Origin: Schaalia hyovaginalis
GTDB taxonomy: Bacteria; Actinomycetota; Actinomycetes; Actinomycetales; Actinomycetaceae
DNA length: 64,000 nt
NCBI RefSeq assembly: GCF_014208035.1
Contig: NZ_JACHMK010000001.1
Coordinates: forward strand, 2,356,001-2,420,000
Reading direction: 5' to 3'
Shown here: positions 19,749 through 29,554 of the stretch, one piece after another
How the letters are laid out: every line of letters begins with the position of its first letter
Position numbering within the stretch: the stretch's first letter is position 1
Translations under genes and position numbers: made by a program
The notes under the pieces: generated by a model
Seen by the model: only the letters and a program-made list of their open reading frames with translations
Database searches by the model: none
What the model was told of the DNA's origin: nothing

Positions 19749-21602
19749 ATGGACCTGACGACCATCCGACACAGCCTCGACCAAGGCGGGGTCGACAACC
19801 CCGCCATCCGCTCATTCGTCGAGGAGTGGGCCCTGCTCACCGCGCCGGAGCGCATCGAGATCATCAGCGCCGAGGACGACGCCCGCCTCCTCGCCGAGGC
19901 CCTCGACGCCCGGGAGATCCTCCCGGCGGGCCCCGGACGCTACTACACGCGCTCCCACCCCAAGGACACGGCCCGCTCCGAAGGGCGCACCGTGGTCGCC
20001 ACATCGGACCCCGCGGACAAGGGCCTCTACAACAACTGGCGCCCCGCATCGGAGGTCCTCGCCGCACAGCGCGAACGAGTCGCAGGGGCCCTCGCGGGCA
20101 AGACGATGTACGTCATCCCCTACCTCATGGCGGTCCCCGGCTCGCCCCTGGCCCCCTACGCCGCGGGCGTCCAGATCACCGACAACCGCGTCGTCGTCCT
20201 CCAGATGATCCGCATGGCGCGAGTCGGCCTCCGCCTCTTCGACGAACTCGACGACCCGTCCTTCTTCGTCCGCGCCGTCCACGTGACCGGCGACCTCGAC
20301 GCCCTCGGCCAGGGCACGCAAGAGGATCGCCGCCTCTTCGCCACCATCGCCGATCAGCGCCTCATCATCCACTACGGCTCCTCCTACGGCGGCAACGCCC
20401 TCCTGGGGAAGATCGCCCACTCCCTGCGCCAATCCGCCTACGACGGGTGGAAGTCCGGGAAGTTCCTCGCCGAGCAGTTCATGCTCCTCGGAATCGTCGA
20501 CACGCAGACGGGGCGCACCTACCACGTCTGCGGCGGATTCCCCTCCGCCTCGGGGAAGACGAACCTCGCGATGACCCTGCCGCCCGACGCCCTCGGCGAA
20601 CGCTATCGCGTCGAGTTCTACGGCGACGACATCACCTGGCTGTGGGCCGGCCAGGACGGGCGGCTCTACGGGATGAACTCCGAGAACGGCGTCTTCGGCG
20701 TCGCGAAGGACACGAACGAGGAGACGAACCCCGCGGCCCTGTCGGCGATCCGCGAGGGGAGCGGCGTCCTCTTCACGAATGTCGCCTACAACGAGCGCAC
20801 CCAGGAGGTCTGGTGGGAGGGGCGCACGCCCGAACCGCCGAGCGACCTCGACGGATGGCTCGATTGGACGGGAGCGCCGATCAGCGAACGGGGCGAAGAG
20901 GAGAAAGACCTGCCCTGGGCGCACCCGAACAGCCGTTTCGCGACCGCCCTCGGCAATGTCACGACCGTCGCCCCGGACGCCTCCCTTCCGACGGGCGTGC
21001 CGATCGACGCCGTCATCTTCGGCGGACGCACACGGGACCGCGAGCCCCTCATCCGCGCCATGAGGGACATCGCCGAGGGCGTCTACGACGGGCTCACCCT
21101 CGGCGCCGAGGCGACCTTCGCGGCCGAGGGCGTCGAGGGCCAGCTGCGCTACGACCCGATGTCGATGCGCCCCTTCATGTCCTATTCCGAGGGCGACTAC
21201 GCCGCCCACTGGCTCAAGATCCTCGGGGGGCTCAGCGAGCCCCCGGTCTTCGCCCACGTCAACTGGTTCCAGCGCGATCCCGACGACGGGCGCTTCCTCT
21301 GGCCCGGATACCGCGAGAACCTGCGCGCCCTCCTGTGGCTCATGGATTTCCAAGACGGCACCGCATCGGGGACGCGCACGCCGGTGGGCACGATCCCGAC
21401 GGCCGCGGAGCTCGATCGCACGGGCCTCGGGGTGGCGGACGAGGACCTCGCCCGGCTCCTCAGCATCGATGTCGAGCGCTGGAAGCAGGAGATGGGCTTC
21501 CGCGCCGAGCACCTCGGAGGATTCGAGAATCTCCCCGAGGCGATCCGCGAGGTCCACGCGCGCATCGATGACGAACTGCGGATGATGACGATCCGCGGAT
21601 GA
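19749..21602 (+). CDS. pckG: Divergent GTP-type phosphoenolpyruvate carboxykinase
   Basis: This 617-residue enzyme interconverts oxaloacetate and PEP with GTP/GDP. Landmarks are YGSSYGGNALLGK near residues 209-221, P-loop GFPSASGKTN at 263-272, the metal motif FYGDDITWLW, ENGVFGVAKDTNEETN, and IFGGRTRDREPL. Two usual active-site residues differ: the P-loop Cys (normally PSACGKTN) is Ser268, and the His Mn ligand in AEHM is Gln in LAEQF (residues 240-244). The rest of the active site is intact and the gene is full length, so it is probably a functional but unusual subtype. AGGAGGAG lies before the ATG. The AT-rich stretch 19655-19700 probably holds the promoter. Confidence 0.9.
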   Translation: MDLTTIRHSLDQGGVDNPAIRSFVEEWALLTAPERIEIISAEDDARLLAEALDAREILPAGPGRYYTRSHPKDTARSEGRTVVATSDPADKGLYNNWRPASEVLAAQRERVAGALAGKTMYVIPYLMAVPGSPLAPYAAGVQITDNRVVVLQMIRMARVGLRLFDELDDPSFFVRAVHVTGDLDALGQGTQEDRRLFATIADQRLIIHYGSSYGGNALLGKIAHSLRQSAYDGWKSGKFLAEQFMLLGIVDTQTGRTYHVCGGFPSASGKTNLAMTLPPDALGERYRVEFYGDDITWLWAGQDGRLYGMNSENGVFGVAKDTNEETNPAALSAIREGSGVLFTNVAYNERTQEVWWEGRTPEPPSDLDGWLDWTGAPISERGEEEKDLPWAHPNSRFATALGNVTTVAPDASLPTGVPIDAVIFGGRTRDREPLIRAMRDIAEGVYDGLTLGAEATFAAEGVEGQLRYDPMSMRPFMSYSEGDYAAHWLKILGGLSEPPVFAHVNWFQRDPDDGRFLWPGYRENLRALLWLMDFQDGTASGTRTPVGTIPTAAELDRTGLGVADEDLARLLSIDVERWKQEMGFRAEHLGGFENLPEAIREVHARIDDELRMMTIRG

Positions 21603-21623
21603 TGACGAACTGAGCGCGCGGCC

Positions 21624-21669
21624 CCCGGGTCGGCGGGCGGCTGCACACGGACGAGCCCCCGCCGGCCCG
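21624..21669 (+). terminator. Hairpin after pckG
   Basis: A 13-bp stem with one G-T pair (21624-21636 with 21657-21669) and a 20-base loop is followed by TTTC. Confidence 0.55.
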
Positions 21670-21782
21670 GTTTCATCGGGAGAGGCGACGAGGAGAGAGG
21701 GGCCGGAGGGGCGGCGGGCAAGAGCGGCCTGAGAGGCGGCCAGAAGGGCGGCCGGACGCCCTTCATCACCCGATGACGGGCC

Positions 21783-22490
21783 TCAGCGCTTCGGGGCCCC
21801 CTCGTCGAGCGCCGCGACCCAGACGGCCCGCGCGGCCTGCATCCCGAAGGAGACCTCCTCCCGCGCTCCCCGCAGGCTCAGCGCCACGGCCTCCGAATAG
21901 GGCGGGGGCTCGCGGAGGACCACCTCGGCCCCGTACACGATCCCGCGTTCGGCGAGGAAGCGGACGAGCTCGGGATCGTCATCGGCGATGCGCTCGACGC
22001 GCAGCGCACCCCTGTTCGAAGCGGAACGGGCCGCCTCGGCGAGCAGGAGCGCCCCGAACGCGGGAACGGAGCCGTCGGCACGCGGGATCGGATCGCCGTG
22101 AGGATCCCGCTCGGGCCGGCCCAGTTGAGCGTCGATCCGTTCGATCATGAAATCGGAGACCGCGTGCTCGAGGACCTCGGCCTCCTCATGCACCTGGTCC
22201 GCGCGGTAGCCCAGGGTCTCGACGAGGAAGGCCTCGATGAGGCGATGGCGGCGCACCATCGCGAGGGCCACCGCCAGCCCCTTGTCCGTCAGGGCAACCG
22301 CCCCGTAGGGGGCGTGGGCGAGGTAGCCCTGCTCGGCGAGTCTGCGGATCGCGTCGGAGGCCGTGGACAGGCGCACCCCGACTTTGGCCGCGACGGTCGT
22401 CGCGGTGACCGCTTCGTCCGACCACTCCCCCAGGGTCCACACCGCCTTGAGGTAGTTCTGATTGCTCGCCGACACCTGAGAGAAGACCAT
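21783..22490 (-). CDS. DtxR/MntR-family metal-dependent repressor
   Basis: This 235-residue protein has an N-terminal winged helix (TATTVAAKVGVRLSTASDAIRRLAEQGYL), the dimerisation/metal domain RRHRLIEAFLVETLGY...VHEEAEVLEHAVSDFM, and an SH3-like C-terminal domain (FLAERGIVYGAEVVLRE). Against DtxR, the Cys102 position is Glu (VHEEAEVLEH), as in Mn-responsive MntR proteins. This points to manganese rather than iron, though the C-terminal SH3 domain is shared with iron regulators. I chose the ATG at 22490 because TAGCCT at 22497-22502 lies six bases upstream; a GTG at 22496 is the alternative. It lies just downstream of nrdF. Confidence 0.88.
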   Translation of the reverse strand: MVFSQVSASNQNYLKAVWTLGEWSDEAVTATTVAAKVGVRLSTASDAIRRLAEQGYLAHAPYGAVALTDKGLAVALAMVRRHRLIEAFLVETLGYRADQVHEEAEVLEHAVSDFMIERIDAQLGRPERDPHGDPIPRADGSVPAFGALLLAEAARSASNRGALRVERIADDDPELVRFLAERGIVYGAEVVLREPPPYSEAVALSLRGAREEVSFGMQAARAVWVAALDEGAPKR

Positions 22491-22574
22491 GTTCACAGGC
22501 TATCAAGGGCCCCTGCCCCGACCGGGGCGCGGGCGCCTTCCCACGGCGCTCCCCGCCTCGGACGGGTCGGGCCC

Positions 22575-24266
<1,692 letters not shown>

Positions 24267-24373
24267 ACTACGCCAAGACGTAACCTTCTTCCGCATCCCC
24301 TCCCCTCGCCCCCGCTCGCAGAGCACTGAAGCGAGCCCCCGACGAACACCGCGCCCCTTGAACGAGGGCGAAA

Positions 24374-24409
24374 GGGGGCGCCCGGACTCCGATGAGTCCG
24401 GGCGCCCCC
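24374..24409 (-). terminator. Terminator of the 395-aa gene
   Basis: A perfect 16-bp stem (24374-24389 with 24394-24409) and a CGAT loop lie 22 bases below the leftward stop at 24432. Confidence 0.85.
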
Positions 24410-24431
24410 TTCGAAACGCGTCCTGAGAGCC

Positions 24432-25619
24432 TCAGTCGCCTTCCGAACGCAGATGACGCTTGCGCAGATAACTCGAAAGCGAGATCTCGGCGATGGAATC
24501 CACCAGCAGGAAGGCGCCGAGCACACCGCCGGCCTTCACCCACCCGGAGCGCGGGGAATCCGCCCTCACCGCGAGAGTGAGCAGGGCCGTCCCCGCCACA
24601 GCCTCAACGGAGGCGAGGGTGCGCACCAGCCACGGCTTCTCGACCGCGACCGACTGGTAGGTGCTCCACAGCGGCTGAGCAGGAGAATCCGGCTCCGAGA
24701 GCATGATGTCGACGCTGCGCCCGATCGCATTCGAAATGCCCTTCGCCAGGTGCAGCTTCGCGCCCTCGACATCCCCCGCGCCGATCCTGCCGAGGAGGAA
24801 GTCGACGGTCCGAGCGGGAAGCCCGAGCGCAGCCACGACCGCCGCAGCCGCCTCTTCGCCCGACAACTCCGCAGATGCGACAAGCGCCTCGACATCGGCG
24901 CCGGGCACACCGGCCGCGATCGCCTCGAGCTCCGGACGATCGCCCACGAGATCGAGGATCTCCCCCGGGAGTTCATCGACGCTCTCGTGCGCCCCCGGGA
25001 CGATGAGGGCGTCCATCCCCCAGTTGTGCGTCACGACGTGCTCGAGGTGGTCATCGGTGACGAGGAAGGCCTGGAGTTCCCCGTCCGACCAGGTGAGGGT
25101 GACGAGCGGGAGCTCACCGAAATTCCACCCGGCCTTATCCGCCTCCAGCTCCGCGAGCAGGGCGCGATGCCCGTCGCCGAGTTCGATGTCCGCAAGATCG
25201 ATGCCCTCCAAGGCGGCGAGGAGCGGCACCGAGGAGGCGGAGGTCCGTCCGATCTCGACGACTCGGCTCGCGCCCTCGACGAAGTCCAGGTCCTCCTCGT
25301 CGAGGGAATCGGCCAATGGCGACTCCCCCTCCGGGAGACGATCGACGCTGGAGGAGCCGATGCGCACCTCCGCCTCGAAGAGTTCGGCGAGTTCCGCGGC
25401 GAGTTCACCGGTCGTCGGCCCCTCGGCCACCTCGCCGTCGACGACGAGCACGACCCGGTCCTCGGATACGGCGACGTTGACTCCGAGAAGCTGGGGCGAG
25501 GACGGGAACCATTCGAGCTGAGCGAGCACCGCCCGTTCCCGAAGCTGTGCGGCGACGTCGGCGGGATCGAGGTCGCGCCCGATGATCATCCCCTCGACCC
25601 GAATCCACTCCTGATCCAT
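24432..25619 (-). CDS. Uncharacterised 395-aa protein with C-terminal membrane segments
   Basis: I do not recognise a named family. The protein begins MDQEWIRVEGMIIGRDLDPA, is acidic through residues 50-180, and has two hydrophobic stretches near its C-terminus (about residues 335-357 and 360-388: VEAVAGTALLTLAV and VLGAFLLVDSIAEI). This suggests an acidic cytoplasmic domain tethered to the membrane. A truncated, diverged copy of its N-terminal 55 codons and about 50 bases upstream occurs at 30090-30400. The start at 25619 is chosen because that copy shares the same N-terminus. It is transcribed alone and ends at a strong hairpin. Confidence 0.6.
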   Translation of the reverse strand: MDQEWIRVEGMIIGRDLDPADVAAQLRERAVLAQLEWFPSSPQLLGVNVAVSEDRVVLVVDGEVAEGPTTGELAAELAELFEAEVRIGSSSVDRLPEGESPLADSLDEEDLDFVEGASRVVEIGRTSASSVPLLAALEGIDLADIELGDGHRALLAELEADKAGWNFGELPLVTLTWSDGELQAFLVTDDHLEHVVTHNWGMDALIVPGAHESVDELPGEILDLVGDRPELEAIAAGVPGADVEALVASAELSGEEAAAAVVAALGLPARTVDFLLGRIGAGDVEGAKLHLAKGISNAIGRSVDIMLSEPDSPAQPLWSTYQSVAVEKPWLVRTLASVEAVAGTALLTLAVRADSPRSGWVKAGGVLGAFLLVDSIAEISLSSYLRKRHLRSEGD

Positions 25620-26020
25620 GGCGATCCACCCTTCCACATTGAGGTGCTCTTATCTCATCACGTTTCGGTGCCCGAGTCACGGGATGGACCCCGCGAACCC
25701 TGCCCGCCTCCCTCGAGCGGAAGCGGCGCGGGGGATTCAGAGCCGCTTCCGAAGGGGAGCTCCGCCCCTCCCGAAGGAGCTCACCCACCCGGACGGCCGA
25801 CGCGCCGCGGCGGACGGGGATCTCAGGCCGAAGGAGGAGGCCCGAGCGCAAGCACCCGCGATTCCCAGGGCGCCAGACGATCCTCGGCCCGAAGCGGCAC
25901 CGAGCGGCTAGTGTGTGCTCATGGATGAGCCCCGCGCCTCCCGCTGAATGCGCACGACCGGCTCGCACCCGCCCCATTCCGATGCCCCCAGCGCCGCACA
26001 TCGATCCCCGGAGAGCACCT
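25620..26020. other. Intergenic region, no gene recognised
   Basis: These 400 bases lie between the divergent 395-aa gene and a small membrane-protein gene. The first 50 bases or so (25625-25675) match the segment 30335-30390 upstream of the truncated copy of the 395-aa gene, so they belong to the duplicated unit. The remainder is very GC-rich, with no convincing coding pattern. Confidence 0.5.
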
Positions 26021-26548
26021 GTGAAACAGTACGAATTCAAGGCGGTCACGGCGAAATCCGACGCCATCATGGGCTTGAGCTATCCCGCAGTGTTCGGATC
26101 CCTCGTGCTGGCCGCACACACGGGAGCGTTCTACTCACGCCCCGCCCTCGCTTCACGCACCCACGCCCTCGTCTCACTCGCACTGATATTCTCGGCGGTC
26201 GCCATCAGCTGGCTCATCGTCAAGCGGATCCGGAAGAAACTGACGAAGAACTACATCGTCCGGATCGATGGGACGCGCATCGAAATCCGAGAAGACGGCG
26301 ACGCCCTCATGAACACCGAGGTCACCCATTGCAGGCTGAGGGACGGAAGCGACAGAGCAGCAGGAAGCGTGCGCCTCGACCTTCGGACTGCCGACGGGCG
26401 GATCTCCTTCATCGCCAGGCCCAGAGAATACCGCAGCGCGATCAGCCTCTCCTCCCCCAACCCCTTCGGAACAAGCACCCCCTTCGAAGTCAAGAACCTG
26501 CTCTCCCTGGGACGAGAAATCGAGAAGACCCTGTCGAAGAAGGAATAG
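26021..26548 (+). CDS. Small membrane protein with two N-terminal helices, unknown function
   Basis: This is a 175-residue protein from GTG at 26021, with GGAGAG upstream. It has two hydrophobic segments at about residues 20-36 (YPAVFGSLVLAAHTGAF) and 47-65 (ALVSLALIFSAVAISWLIV), followed by a basic stop-transfer KRIRKKLTK and a beta-rich soluble domain (YIVRIDGTRIEIREDG, RLDLRTADGRISFIA). The layout resembles small PH-like membrane proteins, but I cannot assign a family. The frame is open further upstream to 25913 without codon support. Confidence 0.5.
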   Translation: MKQYEFKAVTAKSDAIMGLSYPAVFGSLVLAAHTGAFYSRPALASRTHALVSLALIFSAVAISWLIVKRIRKKLTKNYIVRIDGTRIEIREDGDALMNTEVTHCRLRDGSDRAAGSVRLDLRTADGRISFIARPREYRSAISLSSPNPFGTSTPFEVKNLLSLGREIEKTLSKKE

Positions 26549-26673
26549 GGGCTTCGACAGCCCGTCAAAACGCCCCCCACGGGGGATCAAGAGACCCGCA
26601 CCCCGGCATCACTCGACTTTCAGGAATTCCGCACCAGTCGCCGCGCAATCCCCTTTGCCAGCACAACGACAGC

Positions 26674-26703
26674 GGCCCCGCCGCGAAGAATCGCGGCGGG
26701 GCC
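26674..26703 (-). terminator. Copy of the fba terminator
   Basis: A 13-bp stem (26674-26686 with 26691-26703) with loop AGAA lies in the same position, relative to the fba remnant, as the hairpin at 33403-33434 does to intact fba. It is also followed on the minus strand by the same CTGTCGTT tail. Confidence 0.7.
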
Positions 26704-26745
26704 ACCGAGTCCGATTCAGTGAATCAGCTCAACCACAGGCGGGCG

Positions 26746-26879
26746 CTCACTTCATCTTCGTGCCGACCAAGCCGAGGCGCTGGCAGGCCTCGACGACGCG
26801 CGCGGCCATGCCCGCCTCAGCGGACTTGCCCCACGAACGCGGGTCGTACATCTTGTCGCCGGCCTCGCCGTCTGTAAGA
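26746..26879 (-). pseudogene. Remnant of fba, last ~44 codons (direct repeat with 33464-33564)
   Basis: On the minus strand the segment encodes KMYDPRSWGKSAEAG...CQRLGLVGTKMK and a stop, the C-terminus of class II fructose-bisphosphate aldolase. Bases 26754-26854 match 33464-33564 of the intact gene with a single substitution. Upstream of that the match breaks down after a codon-sized deletion. The two copies lie in the same orientation 6.7 kb apart and bracket the accessory segment. It could mark an integration or duplication boundary. Confidence 0.85.
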
Positions 26880-26886
26880 CGCTGAT

Positions 26887-27145
26887 GGAAAATTGATCGC
26901 AAACGTCAGCGCCGGGGTCCCTGACGACCTGGTCGAGGTCAAGACGCTGGGATGGACCCTGAAGATGCAGTCCTGACGTGCTGGCCTATTTCAATCGACC
27001 CGGCAGATCGAACGGGCCGAATAAAGCGATCAACAACCGACTCGAACATCTCCACGTCAGCGCACTCAGCTTCCGGAACCTCACCCGCTACACCGCCCGA
27101 AGCCTCCACGAAACCAGCGGATTCAGACCCCAACTACACCCTTGA
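26887..27145 (+). pseudogene. ISL3-family transposase C-terminal remnant, frameshifted
   Basis: Frame 26887 reads GKLIANVSAGVPDDLVEVKTLG and stops at 26976. One base later the frame 26978 reads VLAYFNRPGRSNG and then NNRLEHLHVSALSFRNLTRY, ending at TGA 27143-27145. Together these match the C-terminal part of DDE transposases of the ISL3 group (typical motif FDRPGTSNGPTEAINGRLEH). One extra T near 26974 explains the frame break. No terminal inverted repeats are visible and the N-terminal catalytic region is missing, so the element is dead. Confidence 0.75.
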
Positions 27146-27561
27146 TCGGGAAGAGCCGGATTGATGTGCCGCAGATCGATGTGGAGCTGTAGTGATAGAA
27201 GATCGGATTCTCGTCGTTCCTCATCAAAGCCATGTTCACGAGGACATGGTTCGGGTCCACCGGCAACCACGGAACGGCGGTCGTGAAGCCTCTTCATCCC
27301 GAATCGTCCCCACATCTGCTCACAATCCGGGGCTGATCGTGGTTGTTCCAGTACAGCGAATCCCACCCCTTCCGTCCTCCCCTCCAGGCACCGTGCGAGC
27401 GTGGACCCAGCTCCCCTTGGCGCGCCTATTCGCCCGGGAACATCAGCCCAGTCCGGACGTGGGGCAAGGGGGGCACTACCGAACTCGGCTGCGCGGCGTT
27501 TCACCCGGACGTCGACGGTCTGAGCGAGGCCGAGCGCCCGCGGCACGTCATGAAGAAGAGC
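27146..27561. other. Degenerate intergenic segment below the small-protein cluster
   Basis: I see no intact gene. Short stretches look like decayed coding sequence on the minus strand. The 35 bases around 27525-27560 repeat the sequence at about 27679-27714, inside the neighbouring 123-aa gene (both encode PRALGL on the minus strand), suggesting a worn-out tandem copy of that gene. Confidence 0.4.
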
Positions 27562-27933
27562 TCAGACGTGAATCCTGACATAGAGCCACCCGCGGGCGAG
27601 CGCCGCCGTCGTCGACCGTCGGTCGACGACGCCCAAACCCGGAATCAATCGGCCTCCGCCGAACCAGGGCGCCCGCGACTCGAGGCCGAGTGCCCGCGGT
27701 ACGTCACGGGGAAGCTCTACCGGTTCCTCGCAGTAACTCTCGAGTTCGTCGTACAGCTGTGGATCAACGCGGATCGCCGCGTCGATCCACAGGACTGCCG
27801 GGCCCAGAATATCCACCGCCGACTCATGAAAACACCAGCGCCCCTCCTCGTCACCCGTGAGTACGGGGATACGCTCAACGAGCACTTCAACATCAGATCG
27901 CACAACCGTTCCCCGAAGATCTCCGTCCACCAC
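27562..27933 (-). CDS. Hypothetical 123-aa protein, last gene of the small-protein cluster
   Basis: Starting at GTG 27933, with GAGAGGAG seven bases upstream, this gives 123 residues. The stretch WIDAAIRVDPQLYDELESYCEEPVELPRDVPRAL resembles a short pattern seen also in the lipoprotein at 29555-30088 (WLDAVIKVDEVTAPAFSRL...LPGIYPPL), so the two may be distant relatives. It has no signal peptide in this reading. It starts 14 bases after the stop of the 290-aa protein and is probably co-transcribed with it; an immunity or accessory role is possible but unproven. Confidence 0.45.
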   Translation of the reverse strand: MVDGDLRGTVVRSDVEVLVERIPVLTGDEEGRWCFHESAVDILGPAVLWIDAAIRVDPQLYDELESYCEEPVELPRDVPRALGLESRAPWFGGGRLIPGLGVVDRRSTTAALARGWLYVRIHV

Positions 27934-27946
27934 GTTTGAACTCCTC

Positions 27947-28819
27947 TCAGCCTCTTTCACGATGTCCGCCCGTGCCCGTACCCACCGACGGCGGTGAATC
28001 CCCAACCTTCCACGTGTACGTTTCCGTCACGGTTCCCGTCGTTTCAAAGCTCCGTGCCCACCCAAGCTCCTCGAATCGACCATTCACCGCATCAGGTGTT
28101 CCCGAGGCAATGTCCGACTTCGCGGCATCGAAGTTATATCTATCCCGCGCCGTCACCGTCACCTCAACGGTGACGGTATCCCCCTCGACGGTTACTCTGG
28201 AGTCAGAGTAGGTCGTGTATCCGCCGATCGCTTTCTGCCAGTTCTCGGTTTCCGGATAGTTCGTCGCCGAGGTCATCGGCGAGTGGATGATTGTGTCGGT
28301 GTATCCCTGCGAAACCGCATCGTTCGCGGCCTTGAGAGCGGAGGAAATCTGCTCATCCGTATTCGCACGGATCGAGGGATCCTCCCTGGACGCCTCTGCG
28401 AGGTCGATCTCCACCGGGGTTCCGGTTCCATCCCGGTAATGCGAATACATGTCGGCAGCGTTCTGGAGCCACGGGGCCAGCTGAGCAAGCCACGCCTTCC
28501 GCCCCCACTCGTCCCACGACTCTTTGTCCGCTTCAGTCTCCTCGCCCTTCTTCGATTCGAAAGGATAGTGGTCGTCGAATTCAACGGTGCGATCCGGCTC
28601 CCCGCCGATGGTGAAGCCATTGGATGTCGTATCGGATCCATCTCCCTGAGTTCCTTGTCCCGCACCGGTGGAAGGAGCCTGAGAGCCTCTGACGAATGCG
28701 ACGGCGTTCGCGTCAACATTCGCGATCGTATTGACCTTCGCCGTCAGAATCGTCTGCAACGCGATCTTCTCGACGAAGAGGAACCCAACGCCCGCACTCT
28801 GCTTTTGCTGCGCGGACAA
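27947..28819 (-). CDS. Uncharacterised 290-aa protein, candidate type VII-associated effector
   Basis: I do not recognise the family. It follows two WXG100-like genes with a ten-base gap and uses a TTG start at 28819 with AGGT upstream. Residues 8-45 form a hydrophobic helical segment (GVGFLFVEKIALQTILTAKV). Residues 45-75 are a Ser/Gly/Thr-rich linker. A charged middle region contains WDEWGRKAWLAQLAPWLQNAADMY, and the C-terminal 90 residues are beta-rich (VTVEGDTVTVEVTVTARDRYNFDAAKSDI). This small ESX-like, large cargo, small partner order is what type VII toxin loci show, but there is no known catalytic motif. Confidence 0.5.
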   Translation of the reverse strand: MSAQQKQSAGVGFLFVEKIALQTILTAKVNTIANVDANAVAFVRGSQAPSTGAGQGTQGDGSDTTSNGFTIGGEPDRTVEFDDHYPFESKKGEETEADKESWDEWGRKAWLAQLAPWLQNAADMYSHYRDGTGTPVEIDLAEASREDPSIRANTDEQISSALKAANDAVSQGYTDTIIHSPMTSATNYPETENWQKAIGGYTTYSDSRVTVEGDTVTVEVTVTARDRYNFDAAKSDIASGTPDAVNGRFEELGWARSFETTGTVTETYTWKVGDSPPSVGTGTGGHRERG

Positions 28820-28828
28820 AGTGACCTG

Positions 28829-29161
28829 CTACTGGTCATCGACATCGAATCCGGCACTTTCGATCGCAGCGGCGACGGCGTTGGCGCACGCCGTGGAGAG
28901 AGCTGTACCGTACCAGTCGATAACCGATGCCACCGTCACATATTCGTCGCCAAGGGACTCCGCTCGAGAGATCTCGCTCCCGAGCTTCGAAGCAAATGCG
29001 CTCGCCGCACGACCGCTCCAGCCAAGCAAGGCGGTCTTCGCCGACGTGGAGAGTCCCATGGCCGTATCGGCAATCTCCTGTGCCCGTTTCTGGGTACTTA
29101 CCGCGAGGAACGAGTAGGCGGACGCGTCGAAAACTCGCGCCTCGGATCGCGACAACGTCAT
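28829..29161 (-). CDS. WXG100-like small protein
   Basis: This 110-residue all-helical protein has GWSGRAASAFASKL near residues 47-60, i.e. a W-x-G turn between two helices as in WXG100 proteins. Its ATG overlaps the stop of the preceding 94-aa gene by four bases (ATGA), so the two are translated together and could form the heterodimer typical of type VII substrates. Confidence 0.6.
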   Translation of the reverse strand: MTLSRSEARVFDASAYSFLAVSTQKRAQEIADTAMGLSTSAKTALLGWSGRAASAFASKLGSEISRAESLGDEYVTVASVIDWYGTALSTACANAVAAAIESAGFDVDDQ

Positions 29162-29442
29162 CTGCTCCTCGCCCCCTTGAAGGCCTCTTCCAGCGACTCC
29201 TCCAATCCGACCATCGACTCGGCGGTCGCCAGCGTCGCATCAGCAGTCGATGCCACATCCTGCACGAGGGCGTTCATCTGCGTCTGCAGATCATGCAGTT
29301 GTGAGGATAGCGCGGATGGGAATGCCAAAGACCCGTACGATTCGAGGGCCGGGATATAGAGTTCGGAGCTGAGACGAATGCTTCCCTCCCGGATCCTCCC
29401 GGCCGCGCTCCGAAGAGCCCCATCGTCCACATGAAGGTCCAT
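29158..29442 (-). CDS. ESX-like small helical protein
   Basis: This 94-residue protein is predicted as two long amphipathic helices (residues about 8-35 and 42-92), rich in Ala, Ser and Leu, without Cys or signal peptide. It lacks a clear WXG motif; the turn region is SYGSLAFPS. It is first in the leftward cluster, with GGATGAG before its ATG. It is the probable partner of the overlapping 110-aa protein. Confidence 0.55.
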   Translation of the reverse strand: MDLHVDDGALRSAAGRIREGSIRLSSELYIPALESYGSLAFPSALSSQLHDLQTQMNALVQDVASTADATLATAESMVGLEESLEEAFKGARSR

Positions 29443-29554
29443 CGCTCATCCTCCTGCGCAATTCTTCGGACACCTATCCGGAATAGCATTCCACATCACA
29501 CAGCGGGCAATATAAAGAGAATTCAGAACGGTCAGCGCGTCTTCCGAGCAGGTG

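Noticed and set aside
19812..21557. 581-codon minus-strand frame opposite pckG
   Set aside because: Antisense composition artefact; no motifs, and pckG is certain on the other strand.
26939..27133. 64-codon minus-strand frame over the ISL3 remnant
   Set aside because: Antisense of the transposase fragment, which is clearly coding-derived on the plus strand.
27088..27546. 152-codon minus-strand frame below the type VII-like cluster
   Set aside because: It reads across the end of the transposase remnant in antisense and has no consistent protein character; treated as degenerate sequence.
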